Shown here piece after piece: positions 37,565-51,500 of a stretch of DNA of 64,000 bases; positions within the stretch are counted from its first letter, which is position 1; every line of letters starts with the position of its first letter. The notes beneath the pieces were generated by a model. That model was not told where the DNA came from and ran no database searches. It saw only the letters and a program-made list of their open reading frames with translations. The DNA comes from Mastacembelus armatus (Eukaryota > Chordata > Actinopteri > Synbranchiformes > Mastacembelidae), in contig NC_046641.1 of assembly GCF_900324485.2 (NCBI RefSeq), positions 6,069,799-6,133,798 on the forward strand. The letters run 5' to 3'. Both the position numbers and the translations under genes were made by a program.

Positions 37565-39561
37565 CTGATCGTTCTTCTAATCTTTATTCAAACTACAAAA
37601 CCAACATTACCTTTGCCTTAATGTCTGTAGTATTTGTGCAATCAAAATCTCCTCTCATTTAATCTCCGATTAGGAAGAGAATGAAGGAGGTCCACAGATG
37701 AAACCGATGAGGAATACATTTTGATACCAAAAACAGACTTTATTGTGTAATCAGATGAGAGGTGAGGAATCTCACTATTCAGAACTACTGACATTTGAAG
37801 TGAAAAGAAAAAAAGGTGAACAGACACAAAAACAACTCAAAGAAGGTATGGCTTTGGTTAAATAACTCTCTACTAAACTGATTTGAAAAGAGAACTGTTG
37901 CATGATCTCTTAAATAGAGCGAGTATAGATTTAAGGCTTTAGAACTCCCTGAACAAGACAAAAGGCCCAATATATCTGCTGCATGTCCCGACTAACAACG
38001 TTCACGCCCAGCCTGGTGGTCATACAGTAGGTGCTACTCAGACGCTGAGGGAAATGAGTCATCTTAGTCCTATGATTTATTAGGACCACCAGGCTCTCAT
38101 CTTAACAACCTGCATTTTTCAGTGGACTCACATGACTAAAAACTTGAAAATGTAACTTTGGACTATTGACCTGCTACCAGCATTTTGCTGATTTTGCCAG
38201 TGATACTAGACGTGATAGTGACAGAATGGCACAGACAGCCTGTTACTTCAAAAACACGTAATGATGCTGAGATGCAAAGCTGTTAATGCACAGTTGCAAA
38301 GAGTTAGTGGAATATCACAGGCAAAGTTCACATATTCTTCTGTATGGCATATTTCTTATTTTAAAACAGTGAACATTCATCAGCTTCTCAAAACAGTAAC
38401 AACACCAAAAGTATCCTCACTTCGCCTTCCCACCAGCCCTCTCCCTATTGAAACGACTGGTTATTAAACATGTCGACACCTCGCTTACAATGTAGCTGCA
38501 TTGAATATTTACAAAAAACTCTCAAGATGTACTCAGAAACAGTAGTGGTAGTTTAAAAGTAGCATAACATGCTGCCAATATCTCTGTGTGGCTCCACTAC
38601 AGTGAGACACCTGCAATAAACTGTTTCCAGATTGTTGTTGCTTTTCTTCAGTGAAAAGACAAAGGAATGACTTGGCAGCAGAAAAACATGAGGTTTGTTC
38701 AAGCATGTAACTCAGCATGAACACTGCAGCTGGGGGTGGATGGCTATATGCTGAAGGTCTTCAATGAAAATGTCCTTTGGCTAAAAATACATGTGCTTGA
38801 GATTCTGATTCTCTATAAAACTGATGCATTCAGCTGGATTTATCTATAAAAGAAACCAGCTGTTTTCTTGGTTCTTGAGTGTGTCTGGAGACACTATTAG
38901 TTTCACACATACAAAATAATTGCTCAATATCTGCTCTGTCCATTTTATACTGTGGGAAAATATTTAAAAGCCTTTTACCCTCATCTTTTGTAAAAATAGT
39001 TTATATCGTAATTCGAAAAATAACAGGTGATCTATTCCCTGGTATACTTTTCAGATTTGTATATATTTCTTTCAATGGTTTCTAAAATGACACACTCAAC
39101 CAGTGAGCAACAATGTCAGACACACAAACATGTTCATGGATTTCTACAGTGTAAGATTTCACCACCTTCTATAAAGATAAGAAAACACAATTATGTGATC
39201 CACAAAAAAAGAATGGCAGCCCTAAGCCAATGGGAAATATTCAAATTCTGCTGAAGGAAAACCTTTAGTCTTCTGCACATCAGTGTTTATCCTTCTAATG
39301 TCATTTTTTGTGTTGTAAAATCTCCTGCGTTGTTTGAGTGTCAAGCATATCTGCATCCCACTGTGGGCTAGAGACCAAATGCAAAAAGCTTCAAATTTAA
39401 TCTGCTGTCAATGTAAAAAAGGAGACCTGATCCATACACATTTCCAACATCATCAGAAAACTTTCTTCGATACAAACATAATTCCTTTTCACCCCACCTC
39501 TACTAAAGATGCTTTAGATGCTTATCCAAGCCCTGACCCACACACGGTACCATGAAACTCC
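37565..39561 (-). terminator. pxn: pxn 3' UTR and poly(A) signal
   Basis: A 2-kb non-coding stretch after the paxillin stop. The furthest AATAAA on - is at 37588-37583, close to the rnf181 promoter; others (for example near 37745-37740) are possible. No gene is encoded here. Confidence 0.5.
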
Positions 39562-42500
39562 CTAACTGAACAGCTTGACGAAGCAGCCGTGGCAGTAGGG
39601 CTTGTCGTTTTGCTCTTTAAAGGTGCCTTTGTTGAGCTGTTTCAAGCAGAAGGCACAGACAAAGTGCTCAGGGTGGAACTTCTTGGACATGGCTGTGATA
39701 CAGCGGCCTGTGATGGGCTTCTGACAGCCGGAGCACAGGGAACCACGACGCTCATGGTAGTGCACTTCACAGTAGGGCTGGCTGTCATGCTCAAAGAAAC
39801 TTCCATTGACAAATGGGGTGAAGCACTCCTGTAAGACACAGGCAGATGGAGATGCTCTTATTCTGATCATATTCAACGTCTCACTCCAGACATAAAAAGA
39901 CCGAGAATCAAAAAACCCAACAGAAATAAAGGATACAAACCCTGCAAACAAAGCACTCAGGATGCCAGAGGCAGTTCAGCGCTGAGATGTAATTTTCCAG
40001 GATGGCTCTGGCACAGCCGCCACATTTTGGTGCAAACATATCAAAGTAATCCTTCCTGCAATAAGCTTTTCCATCCTTTTCATGAAAACCTTCACACCGA
40101 CAGACAACAGATTCCAATCAATGCTTAAACACAAACCAAGTATTTTATAATTACTACTATGAATGTCAATATACTGAGCAATTATTCTCCATAAAGAAAT
40201 CACAATACCCTCTGGGCCAAAGAAGGATCCGCACTGGGCGCAGAAGAAGTGTTCAGGATGCCACGTCCTATCCAGCGCAGTCACAACTTTCTGCACAGAC
40301 GTGACAACAGACACGACCACATCTATTGCTGGTTGACTGTAACCTACAACATGCATGACCACACATTTATCCAACAACAACTCACATCGAGTATGGGCCC
40401 GTTGCAGTAATAGCATCGTGGGGAGAACAGGTTATGGTAATCCTTCTCACAGTAGGGCTGTCCATCACGCTCAAAAAAGTTCCTGGAGCCGATTTCGTCT
40501 TGACAGTGGGTGCACACAAAGTGCTCAGGGTGCCATGTACGACCCATAGCAGTCACCACCTAGGCACACCGAACAGTGGACTGAGCTTTAACATGTTCAT
40601 GATCATGATTATACATTTATATTGTAGGTACATTATCTTAAGAGAAGCATCTGACCTGTCCCACAATTGGCTTACAGCAGGCACCGCAGACTCCTTTAGC
40701 TACTGTCTGCACACCAAGTTTGTTGAGGTCTGACTGCAGACTGCCAAGCATGTTGTCCAGTTTGTTAACCTGTGTTGGGGGTGCACCAGGAACAGCACCC
40801 TTCCCTTGGGCCATAATCTGAAATGGTTCAATTATGAAAACAGTTATGTTTTGAAGATGCAAACAGAAAAAAAAAAATGAACTATGCAACGTTCAGATTA
40901 AAGATAATCATGGAAAAACAGAAGGGATAAGAGACACGGGTTCATGCCTGCGCTGGAGGGAAGAATGGGTCATACTCTGTTTGGCAGGCAACAGACACCA
41001 GGACTTTGGGTGGAACCAGCTCCACTGGTGAAGGTCGGGTAAGGATTTCAAGAACAGGAGGAGGGGGCTCTGGTTTGGGGGCAGGGGGTTCCTGGACTGG
41101 GGCTGGTGAAGAGGAGACTGTTATAATCTGCCGAGGTGGAGGTTCCTGGATGCGGGAAGGTTGTGGAGGGGGAGAGGGAGGTGGTGGAGGAGGTGGTGGT
41201 GGTGGAGGTGGTGGTATAGGGACCGGGGGCTGCTGCAGTGATCGCCTAAGTTCTTCTACAATAGGAGGGCGACGAGCAGCAGGGGGAGAGAGAGGTGGGA
41301 GCACCTTCCTCACAGGGACAGGTGACTCTGGGGGAATTATGATCTAAAGAAGAAGAGATAAGCACAGACAGGATCGAGCAGACAGAGAGGAAAAGGTGCA
41401 GAGCATTACAGGTGAAATTAGGTGGGAAAGGAATAAGTGGAAAAACGTTTGAGCACACTGAAGCCAACCTTGTCAACCTCACTGCCGGCCCCATTAGGAC
41501 GGAAACGCTGGGGTTTGGATGTGATGATGACACCCTCGGTCAGCCAGTCATCTGACTGTTTTCGCCGTCGCTCTGAGCGGCTAATCCCGAGCTTTCCCTG
41601 AAGCTCCTCTATGAGCCGGTCCTGAGAGCTGTTCTTGTTGACAATGATGGGTCCCATCTTCCTGCGCAGGTGACCATCTCGGTACATTGGGTGCACGTTG
41701 GGAGTCTCCTTAGTGCGTCTAATCACCGATTTTATCTAAGGAGGATGGTGAGCAGCTTATCATATGTCCACAACAGTCCTAAACCAGCAGAGCTGTGCGG
41801 CAGCAGGTGAGTCACATTAGTTAGGACTCTTAAATCAGGATGCAGTGGTCAGAGTCACACTTCATGCACTTCTCACACGATTATGTCAGAGGCCTTTAAA
41901 ACCCTGTTGTCGCCATCCAGGACCCGCCCACCCAGCACACCACCACAACGCGTTACGTCCTTCCTACACAACTGATCCCCAAGGTAACAGGCAGTCAGAG
42001 GACAGTACGCCATGTGCCATGTAAGGGTCGGCAACATCACACAGTGAGTTACTTGTGTAATCATAGCAGTAGGGCTGCAAATGATTAATGATGTAACTGT
42101 GTCAGGTCTGCAGGACACTGCTAATCAAGCCATGATTTACTGAATACTAACAACACAATAGTTATTTTGTTAAAATGACAAAAGGCTCTAGATGATCTAT
42201 TGAGAATTATTGGGAATATTGAGATTTGTTATGTTTCAGCTTTTGAACAAGGCATGGGAAAAACCCTCAAAGCAGACACCAGTTTATAAAGAAGCATCAG
42301 TCTCACAAGCAAAGGCAAAAAGTTAAATATGAGCACAAACAGGATATTTTGCATCAGCCAAGAGCTGAGATGCGTACATGTCCAGATGCAGAGACCCTGT
42401 CTATGCTGGGAGTCTGCAGCAGGGGCAGGTCCAGAGAAACGTCAGGGGTCCCGGGGCAGGAAGACGGGGTCATGGACTCATCCATCCAGCTGGCCTCTGT

Positions 42501-45500
42501 CAGTGGAGTCAGGCTGCCATCTGTGTACAGCCTCTCAGTGCACGGAGTCATGGTGCCATCCAGTCCATCGTGGAAGGACATGGACAGCTCCTCATCAGCC
42601 CAGTCCAGCTCTCCGTTTCCATCCATGCCACCATCCACTGAGCCGTCTGTGATGGTGTTAGCAGCACTGGTGAAAGTGTCAGGCTGCACAGTGTTTCTGT
42701 CCATGGGCAGGATGAGCTCTTCATGCACCTCCTGCATTCCTCTGCCCAGGCACTGTGTCTCCATTGCCAGCTGTGGCTCCTCCACATGTGCTGTGCTGTG
42801 ATTTTGTGAAAAACTCATTGCGAGCAGTTTGTCTAGTGCCTCATCCAGGGAAGGCTCTAACATGGGGGGTTGCTGTCCAGCGATGGGGCTGGCTCTCTTC
42901 GCGGAGGGTGCTGGCTCCAACAGCCGTGTGCTGGGGCTAGTGAGGGCCAGTGGACAGGAGGCTGTTAACAAAGACACTGGAGAGTGTGAGGGTGTGTATG
43001 AGGAAGCAAGTGCAGAAGGTGGACACAGAGAGACAGCAGCGGGAGGGGTGAGGCTTTTCGAAAGTGGTGGATTGGAGAAATTCAAATCCAGGTCATTAAA
43101 AGAAGCATACCCCTTGCTCACAGTCTCAGCAGAACAAGAGAGTTTAGCAGTAGCTGAGGGTGAGACCCGCTCTACAGATGGACTAGGAGACTTGGAGGAC
43201 TTGTGGTCTAGGACAGTGTTAACTGAGGTAAGTGATGGGGTAGTGGTGGTATTGGAAGGACTTGGGCTGTTTCTCATCAAGTTGGAGTTAGAGCAAGCGG
43301 ACTGAGAGAGGACTAGCAGGGACTTGGTTTGGGATGACAGCATGGATGCAGAGACATCTATGACAGAGTCCAGGTCTAGGTCACTGGCTGCGGACAATGA
43401 GGACAGAGGGGTGTGGGGAGCAAGACGGCTTGGACGGGACACTGACACGCCCCCGTCTCCTCCATCCTCATCTATATGCAGCTCTAAACCAGCAGGTAAA
43501 GAGAAGAAAGGAGAGGCACAGGCAGATGGCTGGGAGAGACTAAGGAAAGGAGAAGCCACTGGGGTGATGGAGGAAGAGACTGGGGGATGAGGAGAGCTGG
43601 AAGATGCTCCTGCTGGGTCCAGCAGAGAGCGCAGAGAACTAGGCTAGAGAAGAGAGAAATGTGAGAGTAAGCAGAGAAAGAGGACAGGAAAAATAACTGG
43701 GAAAATGACAGCACAAGTTACACAAGACCTCCTAAAGTGACATCTTTCCCAATTTTATTTATGCTGCTCTTTACCTTAAAGTCAGACAAAGACGCCATCA
43801 GCTCATCCAGCTCTCTTGTAGCACAGGAAGCCGAAATTCTGGTCTGCTGCTGAGAGGACGTGTCCAAATCGCTGTGATGAGTGGAAGGGCTGGAAAACAC
43901 ATTTTATAATTTGAACTATGTGAAAAACTGAAACAGTAGAACTGAAAAACATATTGAACAAATCAGTTATTTAAACTTTTCTTTTAAGCTCGTTTCATTC
44001 TTCATACATCCACGTCCAATTTTTGTGTTGATACAAGTGCAACAGCATGAATGTATTTAAGGAAGGACAGAGAGTGTCTGTCTCCCTTTAATCCATCGTG
44101 TCTGTTTTGCCTTCCAATCTGCTCATTTTCAGCTTAATGCCATTCAACCATTCACATAGACGCATGTAAAGTTGTAGCATGAAGACTGACTATACCTGGG
44201 TGAAGGCACTGAGCCCTCCAGCTCATCCAGCAGGCTCTCCACAGTGGGTCGGCTCTCCTCCAACCTTGTCCCATTCCTCTTGGACTTTTCCTGAGTGGGA
44301 GGGCTTACCATGATTTCAGGGGTGCTACCGTTCTCGTAGTGGGTGATGCTGCAGGATGGTAAAGGTGGAGCTGCCTCCTCTGTGGACACATAACCGTACA
44401 ACTAACTCTGCTCACTACAAACAAAGCTCACAAAGCAGAGGACTTTGTGTCTACCTGTGGTCGGGAACGAAGGTGAGCTCTGCTGCACAGCGTTGAGTTC
44501 CAGCAGCAGCCTGTCGAGCTCCGACAGGTTACTTCCCAGGGCAGAGGTCATGGCTGCTGTTGACGAGTCAGATGACTTCTGTTTGTTTGGAAAACTGAAA
44601 GGACAGAAAAGGACAGAAATTTGCAATATAACACACAATTCAGTTGTCCTGCTATGATGCTAATTAATAAGTGGTGGAGGTAAAGCACATGAAAGCATTG
44701 TAATAGGGCAAAACAAGTGAAGAAGCCTAAACACTGACAATCATTGAACAATATTAAAGTAAAGGAAATGCATTTAAGCGAAATGAACACTGACTGTAAA
44801 AATATCTCTGGATTATTTAGAAAAAATCTCCACAGGGCCTGTTAATACGAAGAACAATATAAGGGGTTTGGAAAGCTACCTGTAGACGTGGTCCTCTTCA
44901 ATGTGAGACAGCGGAGAGCTGCTACTGTCCCTGGACCACGAGCTCTTCTGGGCTGAACCTAATGACTACAGAGGATACATAAGTCACATTAACCAAAAGT
45001 GACAACCAGTGGTTTTCTTAGACATGTTGTGATTTTTATATTGATATAATTTGTTTGCCTTTTCCCCTTTTCTCTGTTTGTTAAACGTTCTCCATAGAAA
45101 ACCTGGAATAATGAGTTAGGTCGCCCTACAGTGACCTCGTGTGACATGACATACCTGCTGAGAGGAGTGGTGGGAGTCCGACTGATCCACCAGGGAACCA
45201 TTCAGAGCCTCAGCTGAGGGAGGGGGAGGGACTGGAGGTGGAAGTGACACATCCTGGTAAGAGTGTCCACCGGTGGGGATGGAGTAGGGGGTCTCGTCAG
45301 GTAAGAACACAGGTCGCGTTGAGATGTGGGATGTGGTGGATTCCAGGTCTGCCAGCAACGCGTCTGAAAAATATGACATTTATGGCTTATGGACTGATAG
45401 GGTTAGAAATCATTTATTATGTAACAATGCTGTACTGGTCAAATAAATAAATAAAATGTTGCAGCTGCTCTTAGTAATTCATTACACCATGTTTTACTTT

Positions 45501-48500
45501 CATTTATATAACAAGGCAGTTCAACCTATCGCACATGGCTGGACTGGAGACCAGTTAATTCTTTACTGGGACTGGCGAGTGCTTGGATGTAATAAGCGAA
45601 CAATGGCAGCGAGTCTGAGCCAGTTTCTCATTCCAAGCTGTCATCACATAAAGCTGTCAGGAGTAAGGCTAGGTCCGGTCACCATCACGGCATAAACCCG
45701 CTTCATAAAATAACCTTCTGAAATGTCAAGCATACTTTTTCCATCAGTCCACACTATAAATACAACCTTGCTGACAATGGCAGATACCCGTGTATGAGCT
45801 TGATTACACTTTATCTGCTTCTGCTTCTCTGACTAGTGTGAACTTTATGAAACATACTGATGCCAACAAAGAAGCAGACACACAGAAGGCCTTTCTGAAT
45901 CCTGTCCAGGGTTGAGGGGGTACACTGTCACCCTGGAGAGTGTCCCGAGTTAGGAACGCAGGAACAAAATAGACTCTTACATCACACGATCCATCCATCC
46001 TCAGCCTGTCCAGAACAGACTGAGATCACCGGCTGTCCCACTACAGAGGCCTGGACCTGTTAACAGTCTGTTTCAAGGAATCACGTCACATTTAAGCTTA
46101 TTTATATATGGCTCAGACTCTGCCATTGTTCAGACTTATATATACTATAACTTATAGCTTATATATGTATATAAGCTATAAGTTATAGTGCAAGAAAGGC
46201 AGAGTAGAAAATTTGGACACTTTGGAAATACAATGCTACACCGTTTTTCTGCTGTCATCTACGTAATGCAGCTTCCACAAATACTCCATCATTTATACAC
46301 AAAGTTAGTCCTTCAGAAAGTCATAAAAAGTAAATATTTAACACAATGTAAAATCTTAATCTTATTTATACAGCATGAACCAACACTGCCTACATACTAG
46401 TCACCATAAAATACATAAACATGTTTATGGAATGGAGGAATTAAGTTTTATTCTTCACCTTTGTAAACACAAAAATATCTACCTCAAAAAGCCTTTACAA
46501 TTTTGTATAATCCTATAAACATACAACTGGTAAATCAAAGTAATCTAGCCACTCAACATGTAGCTGTTAAATCATTAGAAGCTCTTACTTACTTATCATT
46601 AGAAGGCAATACTTTTCCAAATTGTTCTATCTGTAATATCCTCCAGGCAGGCTCATGTGCGTGTGTGTGCATCCATCAGTAGTTCATAGACAGTGTGACA
46701 GCAACAGGGAGTGTTAACATGCTGCCGGTCTACTGGGAGGAGTGTGGGAGTGGTCTGAGGGCCCAAACTGAGTGTCGGTGTTCATTCAACAACATCATCC
46801 TTTCAGTGCTACACTATCTTAATAACCAATACTGATAAATTACCTTGTCGGTGCCCTCTCATTCACAAATCTGCATTTACCGAATGAATACGACCGTCAG
46901 GATTGTACCTTCAAATGTCTGACAATTATGTACAACTGATTAAATATTCAACTACGATGAACCAGGATACATCGAAAGGCTAAGTGAACCCTCACACATC
47001 ACAACATTACTTCTGCTGTTTTAGGTCTCGACTCTTCGCCGTAATGTTCAGTCCAAAGGGAGATCCTGCCTAGAATTAAATGTTTAAGTCATGCAGGTTG
47101 ACATAAACCACAAGGGAGCACAGCCTATTTAAAGCAGGAAGTTCAGTGAGTGGCCCATGTCTGTGCAAATGTGCTGAAATATCATGACCAGCTCAAAATA
47201 ATCTGCACCTGGTGCTGACACGTGAAACAGGGTCTTACTGAAGTTGACTTTGTCACTCATAAAACAAAGCCTCCAGACAGAAAAATACCACAACTGCTTT
47301 TGGGTCAAAGGTCAGTTAACTAGAATACAGTGTCAGATTTGGATTCAAGTTTCACCTATAAAGGATCTTTAAAAAAAATGCCTCAAGACTTACTAATTAT
47401 GGTAATGTGTTTCCTAGAAAGGCTTTCATGGCCTTGACAGAGAGCACAGCTTGAGACGGGGCCAGGTTTTTGAGAGTCCCTCTATAATAGTGCCTGTGCA
47501 CTTATTATATCCCCTCCCACCTGCTGATACCACACATCTATGACTCAGGTCCAGTAACTCCACTACAGATCTTCACAGGGGACATCCAAAAAAAAAAAAA
47601 AAATGGTGAAATGAACAGCTATCGTTTGTTTCAAATACCCTCGGGAAAGTATTACAAGCTTTTGTTTGCAGAATAACATATCAGTCCCAGTCTTTTCATG
47701 ATCGACTGGTCTTGAGTCTGGACTGGGAGCTGTCCTGGTCATATTAGTTTGAAGAAAACATAAATTAGAGAGGAACCAAAGGGTCAAATAATCAAGGCAC
47801 TGAACTCATTTTTCAAGCAAAACTACGAAATATTCTCTAGTTCATAAAAGTGTATTTCTCACTTTTTAAAAAACTGTGTGTGTGTGTGTGAGAACTGTTT
47901 AAATTTTGCTACATTAAAGTACAAGGACAAACTCCAAACTTTCCAGCTTCTGTCTTTTTATGGCCTTTGACTAAGCAACTTACATTACACACGCTCCTTT
48001 CTTTGTGACCATTACAGGCGACTCTTTTAATTTAACTCAGGTCATAGAAGACTCAAAATTGAAGATGTTATTGAAATTTTCTTGCTTCCCTAATTTTTCT
48101 GAGGAGGGCAGCACAGTCTGTGACAAGTTTGGTCCATGAAGAGTTAGCAACATTAAGAATGCAAACATGCACTGTAAGCCAAGTTACAGACTAATCTTTT
48201 CCATTCCAGACAGGGGGTAGGAGCCACAATGGACAAAGTCCAATTCTGCTCTAACAGCCTCCTGACTCAATAAGCCATTGTACAGGGTCTGGAGGAATAA
48301 AGCTGTCATCACACAGAAAATGACACTGACACTAATAATTCAAGATTATTCATCAAAATTAATCAAACTTCAGCCAAACAAAATACAGATGAACTTTTAG
48401 CAGCAGCTCACTCTGTCAGGGTAACCATCTGTGGTCACAGTGTTGTAACTAATCTACAATATGAGCAACAAACACCTCTGAATTTGTGTGGATAGTGCAG

Positions 48501-51500
48501 ACATTCTTGTGCCAATGGGTACGTGTACAGTCTTGCCTGTGCACACCCCCTCCTCCTGCAGTGTTTATCAGATGGGAGTGAAGGTGCACAGGGAATTCCA
48601 CACATTCCTCCGTCCGTTTTGGACACAGGGATAGTGGGTCTTGGAGAGGTACATGTAGGTGCCCTAATCTAATCAAAACATCTTTTGACATCCAACCTGT
48701 CTCAACTGGAGTCAAAATGATGCTCTGAAATAAAATCTACTCAAACAGACCACACATTCTTCCAATACCACAGGATTCTACGTAGAAAGCTGGTGAGGAA
48801 TGTGCTTCAATACAGAACACCATCTGTAAGTCCACGAAATAAAAATAATGTGTTGACAATTGCAGGAACCATTCCACTGTAACTACAGGATGCTTTGAAT
48901 TCCAGGATAAGGAAGATGTTGGTGTTTTTACTGCCCTTTTCCTACAGAGCCTGGAGTACAGTGCAGGCATACAGGCACTGAAGAAATCACAGGCGTCTAA
49001 TCTTTTCTATTAACACGTGGGCAACGGCGAAGGGCCATCAGGGTCCGCAGCTCACCTGTTTATAGCTGGGGAGCAAAAGAGCAGAACTGCCCACAGCCCC
49101 AAGCTGAAACCCTACCCCATCAGGCCAACCCAACACGATATTTATATCAAACAAGATGGGCAGGGGCCAAGAGAGGGGGTGGAGGGTGAGATGCCAGTGA
49201 GACAGGCAGGGAAGGTTAGGTAGAAACCAAGGACAGTAGCACAGAAAATCAGAATGCACGGGAGAAATTGAACATTCGAAGATGAATGACATTTAAATAA
49301 ATGTCAGGCCTTACAGCTCAGGGATCGTATGACACTGGCACTGTACAGACAAAGGATGAATGAGTGTAACAGAATATGTTCAGAAATACAGAAGCATCTT
49401 AGGGTGATTACTTCAAAATAAACATACCTAAAAATACCCGGCCAAGCGGCCCCATATCTGAAAGATGACACTCCCCTTGAGAGGGAGCGCTGGGCCAAAA
49501 TAAAAGTAGTTCCCCACAGAGCAGTAAATCAGAAGACAAGGGAAATGTCTGATGTAACAACCAGTCAGCGAGGACACATTCATAGTCCTGCAGTGTGAGG
49601 ACTGTATGTCAGTGATGATGGTCTTTTGTGCCATAAGAGAGTGTAATTTAGTAGGAAGGGAAAAAGCCTCAGAGAAAGGATGCCTTGTCCCTCTTGTGCT
49701 GAAACAACCAGCTGTGCTCCAGACTGGTAAACATCCCATAGAAGAGCAGGACATTAAACAGTCATCCTGGTGGGTTCAGTCACTGGGTGATGAACCAGTC
49801 TGTCTTTTAGCCAATAAGGCTGGGGGTCATTTTACATTTTTTGCATGTGTGATGATCAGTTTATCATTTTTAGGTACCTGACTTTATAATTAAATAGAAA
49901 CAAATTTTACTGCCCTGTTCTCGTTAATATGAGAAACCAGTGGGCAAAACTCAAAGCACAGAAGTGCTTTCACACAAAAAGAGTTGATTACCATAAAAAA
50001 ATAGAAGTGAGATTTCCTGTGTTGTTTACACCCCCTGAAGTTCTCCTGCCTTTGAACATAGCCTCGGGTGTCCACAGCTTCACTAATGTAAGAAGGAGCC
50101 AGCAGGGGCTCGGATTCCTGCTACATTACCCAGACCTGTCAGGAAAATAATCAGCACTGTTCTCTGAGCCACGTTACAAGGCCAGGGAGAGGAGGAAGGT
50201 GCAAGTGAAGCAACAACAGGGCACAACAGCGTTTAATAGTGAAAATGTTGTTGCAGCAGCACGACCACAGGCTGAAGGCCCTGTACCAGTGTTTGTTGGC
50301 CTTCAGCACTGACTCTGCTCATTGTTTTTCTCTACTGTTTCCTCAGGATGTGGGGCAGGGGCTGTTGCCTAAGCAATGAGGTCAGCCATGTAGCTCTCTC
50401 TTCCCCAGACCAGGGACAGGATGGGCGTGGGACTTGGGAGTAAGACTGATTTACAGCTGGGAGCTTCCCCATAGCCGAGCGGGCGAGCCCACTGGTTAGG
50501 GTCGGTATTCACTAACCTTGCAGCTCTCGTGGGGTGATGATAGCTAGACTGGTAACACTAACTCTCCCCTGCCGACACACTGGGACACACAAACCACTAA
50601 AGACCTTCTAAGATGTTTTGGTATGCTGTTCAAATGCTGTAAACATTGTTGCTTATATCTCAGCCAAAGTTTGCTCCTGCCTGGAGAATAAGACCCTCCA
50701 TCTGCAAGGTGAACAGCTAAAACAGAGCAAACCCAACGGCACTGCTGTGTGTTTACGAGAATCATGCTTTTCAGGCGCTGCTGCTTCAGCCCACATGGCC
50801 ACCTCCTGTAAACACACATGGGTGTCTGCAAAAGCTATGTGGCTCAGACTGCTCTGAGGCGTGTCTGCTTCTTTGTAATACATAGTGCCTGTTCTCTGCA
50901 GTATTCCCTTTCAGATTATTGCAATAATAGGCCATGTTTGTACACTGGTGGTTACTGCATACTTTTCCTTCTTTAATCTATCTCTGTTCAATCAAGGCAA
51001 GTCCTTCACAGAAGCATCACGACATCTGACTATTACCAGATACACTATCATCTATAATCATCTGTTGTTGGTTTTGTATTCTGTTGCTGAAACACCACTC
51101 TAAACAAATTACTTCAAATCTTCTGTCACATTCTGAAAACTGACCTAACAACACAGTCTTGATTTGATCTGGTCTAGATGAACCCATAAATTCTCCCCTC
51201 GAGCTGAATCTAGTTTCACATAGTTCGGCTGGTCATACTTTCATTACGTGTACTGTAAAGTATGTACTACTAATCTGTAATTATTAGATAATATGATTAT
51301 GGTTATCACCTAAAATATTTTAAAGACTAAACCTAGATTTTGTGAGCTATGAGCCTAAAGATTTGTTAAAATTCAGAAAGTGTCTGCCATGGACTTCATT
51401 TGTTGGTAAAGAACAAAAACCCAATTAGTTGGGAGTCTATCCTTCTACCTTTAGTCATTACACTCCAGCATATGTCTGCATGTCTGTTTTAATCCGTTTT

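Noticed and set aside
42349-43305. Several + strand open frames of 60-158 codons
   Set aside because: They lie antisense to the large paxillin cassette and mirror its low-complexity Ser/Pro coding; no splice or family support.
45880-46020. Copy of the 21.4-kb dispersed repeat in pxn intron 1
   Set aside because: Shares only a CCTGTCCAGGG-like word in the other direction; too little for a call.
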